From JAYSFC01 sp041913505 (lineage in GTDB: Bacteria; Pseudomonadota; Gammaproteobacteria; Burkholderiales; Burkholderiaceae_C), in contig JAYSFC010000019.1 in the NCBI GenBank assembly GCA_041913505.1, positions 1-37,252 on the forward strand: a stretch of 37,252 nt of DNA, written 5' to 3'. Positions 25,886-34,694 of the stretch are shown piece after piece; positions within the stretch are counted from its first letter, which is position 1, and every line of letters starts with the position of its first letter. A program made the translations under genes and the position numbers. Under the pieces are notes generated by a model. The model was not told where the DNA came from, did no database searches, and saw only the letters and a list, made by a program, of their open reading frames with translations.

Positions 25886-25905
25886 CGGGTTTACCCGAAA
25901 TTTCG
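25886..25905. promoter_or_regulatory. Overlapping palindromes upstream of the RNase gene
   Basis: CGGGTTTACCCG (25886-25897) and CGAAATTTCG (25896-25905) are two near-perfect palindromes sharing two bases, 23-42 bases before the RNase start. They lie in the leader or core promoter of the RNase gene and could be a repressor site or an RNA hairpin. No clear -35/-10 pair was found around them. Confidence 0.4.
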
Positions 25906-25932
25906 AGCCATTAGTTTGACGCAAAGACCCCC

Positions 25933-25969
25933 AAAAAGCAAGCGCCTGCCCAATTATTGGGCAGGCGCT
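25933..25969 (-). terminator. Intrinsic terminator of maeB
   Basis: AGCGCCTGCCCAAT and ATTGGGCAGGCGCT (25941-25969) form a perfect 14-bp inverted repeat about one central T. Leftward transcripts then read TGCTTTTTG (A run at 25933-25937). Strong Rho-independent terminator 49 bases past the maeB stop, also insulating the RNase gene. Confidence 0.88.
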
Positions 25970-26017
25970 GAAGGGTTTACAGAATGGGTGGGTTAGCGCT
26001 TGCTATCCACCCTGTGC

Positions 26018-28327
26018 TTACCGGGCGGCGTTGGCATCGGCCACGGTGAGGGCCGCCATGTTCACGATGCGGCGCACCGTGGTGCTGGCCGTCAGGATGT
26101 GCACAGGCTGGGCAGCGCCGAGCAGCACGGGCCCGATCGCGATATTGCCGCCCGCCGCCGTCTTGAGCAGGTTGTACGAGATGTTGGCAGCATCGATGTT
26201 CGGCATCACGAGCAGGTTGGCGTCGCCGATCAGCGTTCCATGGGGCATGAGTGCCGAGCGCGCCTTGCCATCGAGCGCCACGTCACCGTGCATTTCGCCG
26301 TCCACCTCGAGCCAGGGTGCCTGCACGCGCAGCAGGTCCAGCGTCTGGCGCATTTTCACGGCGCTGGGCTGGTTGCTCGAGCCGAAGTTGGAGTGCGACA
26401 GCAGCGCGGCACGCGGCTTGATGCCAAAGCGCATCATCTCCTCGGCCGCCATGATCGTGATCTCGGTGAGCTGCTCGGCCGTGGGGTCGTAGTTGACATG
26501 GGTGTCCACCACGAAGACCTGGCGATCGGGCAGCAGCAGGCCGTTCATGCAGGCGTAGGTGGCTACACCGGCGCGCTTGCCGATCACTTGATCGATGTAC
26601 TGCAGGTGGTGGGCCGTGTTGCCCCAGGTGCCGGTGATGAGGCCATCCACCTCGCCCTTGTGCAGCAGCATCGAGCCGATCAGCGTGAGGCGCCGGCGCA
26701 TCTCGATCTTGGCGATGGGCACCGTCACGCCCTTGCGCTCGGTCATGCGGTGGTAGGTCTGCCAGAAGTCGCGGTAGCGGTGGTCGTTCTCGACGTTGAC
26801 CACGTCGTAGTCCTGCCCTTCCTTCAGGCGCAGGCCGAACTTCTCGATGCGCTGGGCAATGATGGCGGGGCGGCCGATGAGCGTGGGGCGCGCGATCTTC
26901 TCGTCCACCACGATCTGCGCGGCGCGCAGCACGCGCTCTTCCTCGCCCTCGGAGAAGGCCACGCGCTTCTTGGCGGCGGTCTTGGCGGCCGTGAAGATGG
27001 GCTTCATCGTCGTGCCCGAGGCGTAAACGAAGGTCTGCAGGTGGTCGCGGTACGCGTCCATGTCGGCGATGGGGCGCCGCGCGACGCCGCTGTCGGCTGC
27101 GGCCTGGGCGACGGCCGGCGCGATCTTCATCATCAGGCGCGGATCGAACGGCTTGGGGATCAGGTACTCAGGGCCGAACGAGAGCTTTTCGCCCACGTAG
27201 GCTGCGGCCACCACCTCGCTCTGCTCGGCTTGGGCCAGCTCGGCGATGGCATGCACTGCCGCGATCTCCATTTCGTCCGTGATGGTGGTCGCGCCGCAGT
27301 CCAGCGCGCCCCGGAAGATGTAGGGGAAGCACAGCACGTTGTTGACCTGGTTCGGGTAGTCCGAACGGCCCGTGGCCATGATGATGTCGCCGCGCACGCC
27401 GTGCGCCACTTCGGGCATGATTTCCGGGTTGGGGTTGGCCAGGGCGAAGATCACAGGGCGCTCGGCCATGGTGGCCACCATCTCGGGCTTGAGCACGTTG
27501 CCGGCGGACAGGCCCAGAAACACGTCCGCGCCCGTGATCACCTCGGCCAGCGTGCGCGCGTCGGTCTTCTGCATGAACTGGCGCTTGTCGTCGTCCATCA
27601 GTTCCGTGCGGCCCTCGTAGACCACGCCGGCCAGATCGGTCACGAACACGTTCTTGCGCTGCAGGCCCACTTTCAGCAGCAGGTTCAGGCAGGCCAGCGC
27701 CGCCGCGCCCGCGCCGCTGGCCACCAGCTTCACGTCCTCGATCTTCTTGCCCGCCACCTTCAGTGCATTCACCATGGCCGCCGCCACGGTGATGGCCGTG
27801 CCGTGCTGGTCGTCGTGGAAGACGGGGATCTTCATGCGCTTGCGCAACGCGCGCTCCACATAAAAGCAATCCGGCGCCTTGATGTCTTCCAGGTTGATGG
27901 CGCCGAAGGTCGGCTCCAGCGCGGCAATCACCTCCACCAGCTTGGCGGGGTCTTTCTCGTCGATCTCGATGTCGAACACATCCACGCCGGCGAACTTCTT
28001 GAACAGAACCCCCTTGCCCTCCATCACCGGCTTGGAGGCCAGCGCGCCGATATCACCCAGGCCCAGCACCGCCGTGCCGTTGCTGATGACGGCCACCAGG
28101 TTGCCGCGTGCGGTGTAGCGGAAGGCGGCGGAGGGGTCCTTGACGATCTCCTCGCACGGTGCGGCCACGCCGGGCGAGTAGGCCAGGGCCAGATCATGCT
28201 GGTTCACCATCTGCTTGGTGGCAGCGATGGAGATCTTTCCGGGCTTGGGAAATTCGTGGTACTCGAGCGCGGCACGGCGCAGCAGGGCGCGTTTATCGGT
28301 AGGGGTGGGGGCCGTGTTCTCGGACAT
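26018..28327 (-). CDS. maeB: NADP-dependent malic enzyme MaeB
   Basis: A 769-residue hybrid enzyme that converts malate to pyruvate and CO2 with NADP. The N-terminal 430 residues hold the malic domain (LALAYSPGVAAPCEEI, IKAPDCFYVE, PVFHDDQHGTAI) and NAD(P) domain (VASGAGAAALACLNLL, FALANPNPEI). Residues about 450-769 form a phosphotransacetylase-like domain (FSEGEEERVLRAAQ, NFGSSNQPSAVKM), which in MaeB is regulatory and binds acetyl-CoA rather than catalytic. ATG 28327 has GGAG 7 bases upstream; the preceding TTG was rejected. A TACAAT -10-like box lies at 28407-28412 with no matching -35. It provides NADPH and pyruvate during growth on acids. Confidence 0.95.
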   Translation of the reverse strand: MSENTAPTPTDKRALLRRAALEYHEFPKPGKISIAATKQMVNQHDLALAYSPGVAAPCEEIVKDPSAAFRYTARGNLVAVISNGTAVLGLGDIGALASKPVMEGKGVLFKKFAGVDVFDIEIDEKDPAKLVEVIAALEPTFGAINLEDIKAPDCFYVERALRKRMKIPVFHDDQHGTAITVAAAMVNALKVAGKKIEDVKLVASGAGAAALACLNLLLKVGLQRKNVFVTDLAGVVYEGRTELMDDDKRQFMQKTDARTLAEVITGADVFLGLSAGNVLKPEMVATMAERPVIFALANPNPEIMPEVAHGVRGDIIMATGRSDYPNQVNNVLCFPYIFRGALDCGATTITDEMEIAAVHAIAELAQAEQSEVVAAAYVGEKLSFGPEYLIPKPFDPRLMMKIAPAVAQAAADSGVARRPIADMDAYRDHLQTFVYASGTTMKPIFTAAKTAAKKRVAFSEGEEERVLRAAQIVVDEKIARPTLIGRPAIIAQRIEKFGLRLKEGQDYDVVNVENDHRYRDFWQTYHRMTERKGVTVPIAKIEMRRRLTLIGSMLLHKGEVDGLITGTWGNTAHHLQYIDQVIGKRAGVATYACMNGLLLPDRQVFVVDTHVNYDPTAEQLTEITIMAAEEMMRFGIKPRAALLSHSNFGSSNQPSAVKMRQTLDLLRVQAPWLEVDGEMHGDVALDGKARSALMPHGTLIGDANLLVMPNIDAANISYNLLKTAAGGNIAIGPVLLGAAQPVHILTASTTVRRIVNMAALTVADANAAR

Positions 28328-28453
28328 CAAGCGTCTCCAGCGAAGGCAGGGCCGGCGGACGCAGCGCTTGCGCTTGCGCGCCGTCGGCGGGGTGTAGGGG
28401 GAGCCGATTGTAGGCCGCTCGGATGTCGACCCGCTGTCTGGTGAAACAGTTGT

Positions 28454-28472
28454 GATCGGGCGGTGCCCAATC
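28454..28472 (-). terminator. Possible weak terminator after the M81 peptidase gene
   Basis: For leftward transcripts, GATTGGGC and GCCCGATC form an 8-bp stem (one G-U pair) around ACC, 18 bases past the M81 peptidase stop. The following bases ACAACTGTTTC give no proper T-run, so read-through towards maeB is possible. The rest of the 28328-28489 gap shows only a TACAAT -10-like element. Confidence 0.35.
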
Positions 28473-28489
28473 GTGCTGAGCGGGGGGCG

Positions 28490-29956
28490 TCAGAGGGCGT
28501 CGAGCGGGTACACCGGGCGGGCCACGCGCGCGAACGGGAATCGCGCGTAGTCCGAGGTGGTCACGCCCGGGCTGTCGCATTCCACGAGCCCCTCGGACAG
28601 CGGCACGAACACGGGCCGGCAGTACATGCGCGACTTGAGCAGCACAAAACGAAAGCGCGTGGGGTCCAGCCCCACGCAGCGGAACACGCCCAGGTCCCAC
28701 GGCTCGTGGGTCTGTTCGGTCACCACGATCTGCGCGGCACCGGTGTCCAGCAGCGCCGTGCGCCCCATGTGGCACCGCTGGCCGGTGTAGATCGGGCCTG
28801 TGACGGTGTAGGTGCCGTCGCTCACGGCGCGCACCGTGCCGCGCAGGCGCAGCGGCTCTTTGTGCAGGCCGATGCGCTCGAGCGGTACCTTGTTGCCCAG
28901 GCCGATCTCCACGTCGGTGCCCACGCCGGCCGCCGTGAGCCGCGCCACGGCCTCGGGGTCGCACAGCGGCCCCACGGCGATGCCCGACAGGCCTTGCTCC
29001 AGCGCGGCCTGCAGCACATCCATGGTGTCGCAGGTGCCGCCCGACATGCAGTTGTCGCCATGATCGAGCAGCAGCACGGGCCGCGTGGCGCCCTGGGCCA
29101 GGCCTTGAGCGCGGCGCAGGGAGTCTTCCAGAGGCTCGCTGCGGTACACGTACTCGGCACGGCGCTGCCAGATCTGCTGCGCCAGGGTGTCCACGGCGGC
29201 CTGGGCGGCGGCGGAGCTCTCCTCGCGGCAGGTGGCGACCACGCTCATGCAGGGCGCTGCGATGTCGGCCAGCGAGAAGCCGCCGAACACCGATACGGCG
29301 GGCAGACCGCCGCGCTCCAGCGCGCGTGCGGCTTCCACGGCATCGCGCATCGGGCCGTCGAGCGTGGTGCTGCGCAGCGTGTGGCTCATGAGCGGCAGGC
29401 GGTGCCAGCGCACGCGGTAGCGTGCCTCGCCGCGCAGCATCTGCAGCAGCAGGCGGCCCGCGTGCTCGCCGGTCTCGTACATGTCGATGTGCGGGTAGGT
29501 CTTGAAGCCCACCATCACGTCGGCGCTTTGCACCATCTTCTCGGTGATGTTGCCATGCAGGTCCAGTGCCACGCCCAAGGGCACACCGGGCGCGGCGGCG
29601 CGCACGCGCGCGAGCAGGTCGCCTTCGCCGTCGTCGGTGTGCTCGGCCACCATGGCGCCGTGCAGGTCGAGCAGGATGGCGTCGCATCCAGGAGCTGCTT
29701 CCACGATGCGGCGCGTGAGTTCGTCGTAGGCCGCTGCGTGCACGGGGCCGCTCGGGTTGGCCGTGGCCGATACGGGTGTCACGAGCGTGGCACCCAGGCC
29801 CTCGGCCAGATCGATGAAGGCCGCCATGGCCGTGCGCATGCCCTTGTTGGCGCGCCAGGCCTCCTCGCCGTAGGTGGGCGAGAACGCCTCGATGGGCGTG
29901 GGCACGGGAGAGAAGGTGTTGGTTTCGTGGTTGAGCCGCGCGATCAGGATCTTCAT
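28490..29956 (-). CDS. M81 family metallopeptidase (MlrC/microcystinase C-like)
   Basis: A 488-residue putative zinc peptidase of the family named after MlrC, which finishes degradation of linearised microcystin in Sphingomonas. The presumed zinc ligands are Asp132 and His134 in LDLHGNI and His156 in YPHIDMY; the spacing (2 and 22) equals that of MlrC Asp167, His169 and His191. Other conserved parts are IARLNHETNTFSP at the N-terminus, ILLDLHGAM and the C-terminal LDHGDNCMSGGTCDT. Most members occur in bacteria that never meet microcystin and act on unknown small amides or peptides. Start and upstream amidase stop share ATGA, so the two are translationally coupled. Last gene of the liv-type operon. 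Confidence 0.87.
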   Translation of the reverse strand: MKILIARLNHETNTFSPVPTPIEAFSPTYGEEAWRANKGMRTAMAAFIDLAEGLGATLVTPVSATANPSGPVHAAAYDELTRRIVEAAPGCDAILLDLHGAMVAEHTDDGEGDLLARVRAAAPGVPLGVALDLHGNITEKMVQSADVMVGFKTYPHIDMYETGEHAGRLLLQMLRGEARYRVRWHRLPLMSHTLRSTTLDGPMRDAVEAARALERGGLPAVSVFGGFSLADIAAPCMSVVATCREESSAAAQAAVDTLAQQIWQRRAEYVYRSEPLEDSLRRAQGLAQGATRPVLLLDHGDNCMSGGTCDTMDVLQAALEQGLSGIAVGPLCDPEAVARLTAAGVGTDVEIGLGNKVPLERIGLHKEPLRLRGTVRAVSDGTYTVTGPIYTGQRCHMGRTALLDTGAAQIVVTEQTHEPWDLGVFRCVGLDPTRFRFVLLKSRMYCRPVFVPLSEGLVECDSPGVTTSDYARFPFARVARPVYPLDAL

Positions 29957-31221
29957 GCCACGACCTCCGCGGCCGTGAGCATGGCGCGCAGCAGCACATT
30001 GCAACCGGCCTCCAGGTGGGCGGGGTTGGCGTCCTCGATCTCGTTGTGGCTGATACCGTCGGCGCAGGGCACGAAGATCATCGCTGCGGGCGCCACGCGT
30101 GCCACGTACACCGCGTCGTGGCCCGCGCCGCTCACCACGTCCATGCTGCTGTAGCCCAGGTCGGCGGCGTTGGCGCGGACAGACTCCACCAGGTGCGGCG
30201 CGAAGGGTTGCGGCGGAAAGTACACCACCTGCTCCACGCCGATGGTGAGGCCGCGTTCGGCGGCGATGCTTGCGCAGGCAGCGCGCAGCGCGCCGTCCAT
30301 CTCCAGCAGCTGGGCATCGTCGGGTGCGCGCAGGTCCACGCTCATCTTCACGCGGCCGGGGATCACGTTGCGCGAATTCGGGAACACCTCCAGCGAGCCC
30401 ACGGTGCCGCGCGCATGGGGCTTGCGCTCGACGGCGATGCGGTTGACCTCGGCCACCAGCGCGCTCGCGGCCAGCAGCGCGTCGCGCCGCAATTCCATGG
30501 GCGTGGGGCCCGCATGCGCCTCCATGCCCTGCACCGTGACGTCGTACCAGCGCTGGCCCAGCGCGGCCTGTACCACGCCGATCACGCGCTCGTGGTTCTC
30601 CAGCACCGGGCCTTGCTCGATGTGCGCCTCGAAGTAGGCACCCACGGCCGGGGCCGGGCCGGCCTGGCCCGCATAGCCGATGGCCGAGAGCGCATCGGCC
30701 ACGCTCACGCCCTGCGTGTCGCGCTGCGCGAGGGCGTGCTCCAGCGTGAACGCGCCGGCGAATACGCCCGAGCCCATCATCACGGGCACGAAGCGCGAAC
30801 CCTCCTCGTTGGTCCATACGGCCACCTCAATGGGCGCGCGCGTGCGCACGCCGGCGGCATTGAGCGTGCGCACCACCTCCAGGCCTGCCATCACGCCGTA
30901 GTTGCCGTCGAACTTGCCGCCCGTGGGCTGGGTGTCGATGTGGCTGCCCGTCATCACGGGCGGCAGGCTGTCGTCGGCACCCGCGCGGCGCGCGAAGATG
31001 TTGCCGATCGCATCCACGCGGATGCTGCAGCCCGCCTCGCGGGCCCACTGCACGAAGAGGTCGCGGCCCTGTCGGTCCAGCTCGGTGAGCGCGATGCGGC
31101 ACACGCCGCCCTTGGGCGTGCCGCCGATGCGCGCGAGGTCCATCAGCGACTGCCACAGGCGCGCGCCGCTGGTGCGCAGCGCGAACGCCGTGGTGGTGGC
31201 GGGGGAGGTGATCATGTCCAT
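29953..31221 (-). CDS. Hydantoinase/carbamoylase family Zn-dependent amidase
   Basis: A 422-residue enzyme of the M20-like amidase group that includes N-carbamoyl-L-amino acid hydrolase, beta-ureidopropionase and allantoate amidohydrolase. The di-metal ligands can be assigned as His94 (GSHIDTQPT), Asp105 (GGKFDGNYG), Glu140 (WTNEEGSRF), His200 (EAHIEQGPVLE) and His392 (SHNEIEDA). The dimer domain carries GMEAHAGPTPM and Arg/Asn residues in FPNSRNVIPG. AGGAG lies 8 bases before ATG 31221. It sits between an ABC importer and an M81 peptidase, so it likely hydrolyses the imported N-carbamoyl, ureido or amide compound; the exact substrate is open. Confidence 0.88.
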   Translation of the reverse strand: MDMITSPATTTAFALRTSGARLWQSLMDLARIGGTPKGGVCRIALTELDRQGRDLFVQWAREAGCSIRVDAIGNIFARRAGADDSLPPVMTGSHIDTQPTGGKFDGNYGVMAGLEVVRTLNAAGVRTRAPIEVAVWTNEEGSRFVPVMMGSGVFAGAFTLEHALAQRDTQGVSVADALSAIGYAGQAGPAPAVGAYFEAHIEQGPVLENHERVIGVVQAALGQRWYDVTVQGMEAHAGPTPMELRRDALLAASALVAEVNRIAVERKPHARGTVGSLEVFPNSRNVIPGRVKMSVDLRAPDDAQLLEMDGALRAACASIAAERGLTIGVEQVVYFPPQPFAPHLVESVRANAADLGYSSMDVVSGAGHDAVYVARVAPAAMIFVPCADGISHNEIEDANPAHLEAGCNVLLRAMLTAAEVVA

Positions 31222-31242
31222 GGGAGTTCTCCTGCGGGGGCG

Positions 31243-31946
<704 letters not shown>

Positions 31947-31950
<4 letters not shown>

Positions 31951-32729
31951 GCCTTGCCTCCGGTGATCATGTTGCCCAGGTAGGCGCTGCGCACGCGCTC
32001 GTCGTTGCGGATCTCGTGGGGCAGGCCTTCGGCGAGCACGCGGCCCTGCTGCATCACGGTGATGGTGTCGGAGATGTCCATGACGATGCCCATGTTGTGT
32101 TCGATGAGCACCACGGTGTGCTCGTCCTTCAGGCCCTGGATCAGCCGCTTCATCTCGTCGAGGTCGTCGATGCCCATGCCCGAGGTCGGTTCGTCGAGGA
32201 AGATGGCCTTCGGCCTGGCCGCCAGCGCCATGCCCACTTCCAGCCGCCGCTGCTGGCCGTGCGAGAGGTTGCCGGCTGGTGTGTCGGCATGGCGCGCGAG
32301 GCCCAGGCGTTCGAGCACGCTGGCCACCGTGTCGGCGCAGGAGCGCCGGCCCAGGGGTGCGTTCCAGCAGTCCAGCGCCAACCTGGGCGCCACCCCCTGC
32401 GCGGCCAGGCGCAGGTTCTCGCGCACGGGCAGGGTCAGGAACAGGCTGGTCACCTGGAACGAGCGCGCCATGCCCCGGCGCACGCGCCGGTGGTCGGGCT
32501 CGCGCGTCACGTCGTGGCCGTCGAACAGGATGCGCCCGCCGCTCACCTGCTTGGTGCCCGTGAGCATGTGGAACAGCGTGGTCTTGCCCGCGCCGTTGGG
32601 GCCGATTACCGAATGCACGGTGTTCGCGCGCACCTTGAGGTTGACGCCGCCCAGGGCGATGAACTTGTCGTAGCGCTTCTCGACGCCCTGGGCTTCGAGC
32701 AGGATGGGGGATGCTGCGGTCGTTTTCAT
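31947..32729 (-). CDS. livG: LIV-type ABC transporter ATP-binding protein LivG
   Basis: A 260-residue ATPase. Walker A GPNGAGKTT, signature LSHGQQRRLE, Walker B AIFLDEPTSGMG and the H-loop IEHNMGIVMDI are all present; the His for Gly change in LSHGQ is usual for LivG. The long insertion after the Q-loop (SLFLTLPVRENLRLAAQ) also fits LivG. ATG 32729 was chosen over an open upstream extension because it overlaps the livM stop in ATGA and yields the family N-terminus. Confidence 0.93.
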
Positions 32730-33745
32730 GCATGGCCTCCCTTGGCATGGGCTTGCGCGTCGGTGGGGACGCTGGAGGTGTCCGTACCGGCGCCCTTGCG
32801 GCGCACCAGGCTCCACAGGCTTTCACCCAGGCCCCACAGCCCGCGCTGCAGCCCCAGGCTCACGATCATCAGCACCACGCCCAGCAGCAGCAGCCAGCGC
32901 GGCCACAGCGTGGACAGCCAGTCGCCCAGCAGCACGTAAAAAGCTGCGCCCAGCACCGAGGCCAGCAGGTTGCCCGTGCCGCCGATCACGGTCATCACGA
33001 GGATCATTTCGCTCGTGTGGTACTCGGCGTTCGACAGCGGAGCGATGCCGGTCATCATCGCGTGCAGCGCGCCGGCCAGGCCCGTGACGGCGCCCGAGAT
33101 CACGAAGGCCTGCAGCTTCAGGAGGCGCAGGTCGTAACCCACGGCGGCGGCGCGCTCCTCGTTGTCGCGCACGGCCAGCAGGGTGCGGCCGAACACCGAG
33201 TCGCATACGCGGCGCAGCAGCCAGAACGAGGCCAGGAACAGCGCGGCCACGAAGCCGTAGTACTGCCAGGGCGAGGCCAGCGGCCACAGCGTCTGGCCCC
33301 AGGCGGCGAGCGAGGGGCGTGGAATGTCGAGCAGGCCGTTGTCGCCGCCTGTGAGGCCCGTGGCCGTGTAGGCGATGAAGTAGAACATCTGCGCGAACGC
33401 AAGCGTGAGCATCACGAAGTAGGTGCCGCGCTGGCGGATCGCCACCCAGCCCACGACGGCCGCGCCCGCTGCGCCCACGGCCACGGCGGCCAGCAGCGCC
33501 AGTGGCATGGGCAAGGGCCAGCGCGTGAGCAGCAGCGCGATGGTGTAGCTGCCCAGGCCGAAGAAGATGCCCTGGCCGAACGACAGCAGGCCCGTGTAGC
33601 CCAGCAGCAGGTTGCAGCCCATGGCGGCAAGCCCGTAGATCAGCACCTCGCTCGCGAGCGAGCCCGAATGCATGAGGAGCGGCATGGCGACCACGATGGC
33701 CAGCGCCAGAAGAAGATGGGAATGCCTGGTCATCATGGTGTTCAT
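32726..33745 (-). CDS. livM: LIV-type ABC transporter permease LivM
   Basis: A 339-residue permease with about nine helices. The family core GCNLLLGYTGLLSFGQGIFF is near residues 43-62, and the cytoplasmic coupling loop that meets the ATPases is LLAVRDNEERAAAVGYDLRL. IGGTGNLLASVLGA lies late in the protein. The C-terminal 25 residues are polar and variable (TDTSSVPTDAQAHAKGG). ATG 33745 overlaps the livH stop by 4 bases. Works with LivH as a heterodimer in the inner membrane. Confidence 0.93.
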   Translation of the reverse strand: MNTMMTRHSHLLLALAIVVAMPLLMHSGSLASEVLIYGLAAMGCNLLLGYTGLLSFGQGIFFGLGSYTIALLLTRWPLPMPLALLAAVAVGAAGAAVVGWVAIRQRGTYFVMLTLAFAQMFYFIAYTATGLTGGDNGLLDIPRPSLAAWGQTLWPLASPWQYYGFVAALFLASFWLLRRVCDSVFGRTLLAVRDNEERAAAVGYDLRLLKLQAFVISGAVTGLAGALHAMMTGIAPLSNAEYHTSEMILVMTVIGGTGNLLASVLGAAFYVLLGDWLSTLWPRWLLLLGVVLMIVSLGLQRGLWGLGESLWSLVRRKGAGTDTSSVPTDAQAHAKGGHA

Positions 33746-34602
33746 CCTTTGCGGCCCAGCAGGCCGTGGGGGCGCAGCAACAGCACGGCGGCCATGGCCA
33801 CGTAAATCATCAGGCGCGCGCCTTCGGGCCACAGGGTGCTCATCACGCTCTGCACGATGCCGATGAGCAGCCCGCCCACGAGCGCGCCGCCGAAGCTGCC
33901 CAGGCCGCCCACGACCACGATGACGAAGGCCACGCCCAGCGCCTCCACGCCCATGAAGGGCTCGGCGCCGCGGATCGGGGCGGCCAGCACGCCCGCCAGC
34001 GCTGCCGTGGCCGCGCCCAGCGCGAACACCAGGCTGAAGATGGCGAACACGTTCAGGCCCAGCAGCGACACCATCTCGGTCGATTCGCTGCCTGCGCGCA
34101 CGGCGCTGCCCAGGCGCGTGCCCTCCAGAACCCACCACAGCAGCACCGCGAGCACGGCCGTGAAGCCGATCACGAACAGCCGGTACTTGGGGTAGACGAA
34201 GCCGCCCCACATCACCACGCCCTGCAGCAGGTCGGGCACGGCCACGCTGTCGCCCAACGGCCCCCACTGCAGGATCACGAGCTCCTGCACCACGAGCGCC
34301 AGGCCCACGGTGACGAGGATGTGGAACTCGTGCGCCTTGGCGTACACATGGCGCAGCAGCAGCTTCTCGGTGAGCCAGCCCAGGGCTCCCACGGCCAGCG
34401 GCGCCACGGCGAGCGCAAGCCAGAAGCTCAGGCCCCAGCGCGTCATCTGGTAGCAGAAGTACGCGCCGAGCAGGTAGAAGGCGCCGTGCGCAAAGTTCAC
34501 GAAGCGCAGCAGGCCGAAGACGATGGACAGGCCCACGGCCAACAGGAAATACAGCATGCCGATGCCGATCCCGTTGATGGTCTGTAGCAGGTAGATGCTC
34601 AT
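33742..34602 (-). CDS. livH: LIV-type ABC transporter permease LivH
   Basis: A 286-residue permease with eight or so helices. It begins YLLQTINGIGIGMLYFLLAV, typical of LivH, and has FGLLRFVNFAHGAFYLLGAY, the coupling segment AGSESTEMVSLLGLN, and the C-terminal GGLGSFGGALVGGLLIG. It ends in LLRPHGLLGRKG, a common LivH tail. First permease gene after the binding-protein gene, from which it is separated by 92 bases with a GC-rich hairpin. Confidence 0.93.
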   Translation of the reverse strand: MSIYLLQTINGIGIGMLYFLLAVGLSIVFGLLRFVNFAHGAFYLLGAYFCYQMTRWGLSFWLALAVAPLAVGALGWLTEKLLLRHVYAKAHEFHILVTVGLALVVQELVILQWGPLGDSVAVPDLLQGVVMWGGFVYPKYRLFVIGFTAVLAVLLWWVLEGTRLGSAVRAGSESTEMVSLLGLNVFAIFSLVFALGAATAALAGVLAAPIRGAEPFMGVEALGVAFVIVVVGGLGSFGGALVGGLLIGIVQSVMSTLWPEGARLMIYVAMAAVLLLRPHGLLGRKG

Positions 34603-34638
34603 ACAGGGTCCGAAACGAAAGGCGCCGTGGGCGCAGGC

Positions 34639-34665
34639 CGCCCCGCGCCCCGCGTGGGCGGGGCG
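34639..34665 (-). promoter_or_regulatory. Intercistronic hairpin between binding protein and livH
   Basis: CGCCCCGC (34639-34646) and GCGGGGCG (34658-34665) form an all-GC 8-bp stem with an 11-base loop, about 30 bases past the binding-protein stop. No T-run follows. Such hairpins after the binding-protein gene often protect its mRNA or attenuate transcription, giving more binding protein than membrane subunits. This role is inferred. Confidence 0.5.
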
Positions 34666-34694
34666 TTGGGGGGAGCGGTGTGGCGGCTAGGGGG

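Noticed and set aside
26000..28444. Rightward 814-codon frame opposite maeB
   Set aside because: Composition is His/Arg/Gly/Val-rich with no domain motif, whereas the opposite strand encodes a complete malic enzyme with all motifs.
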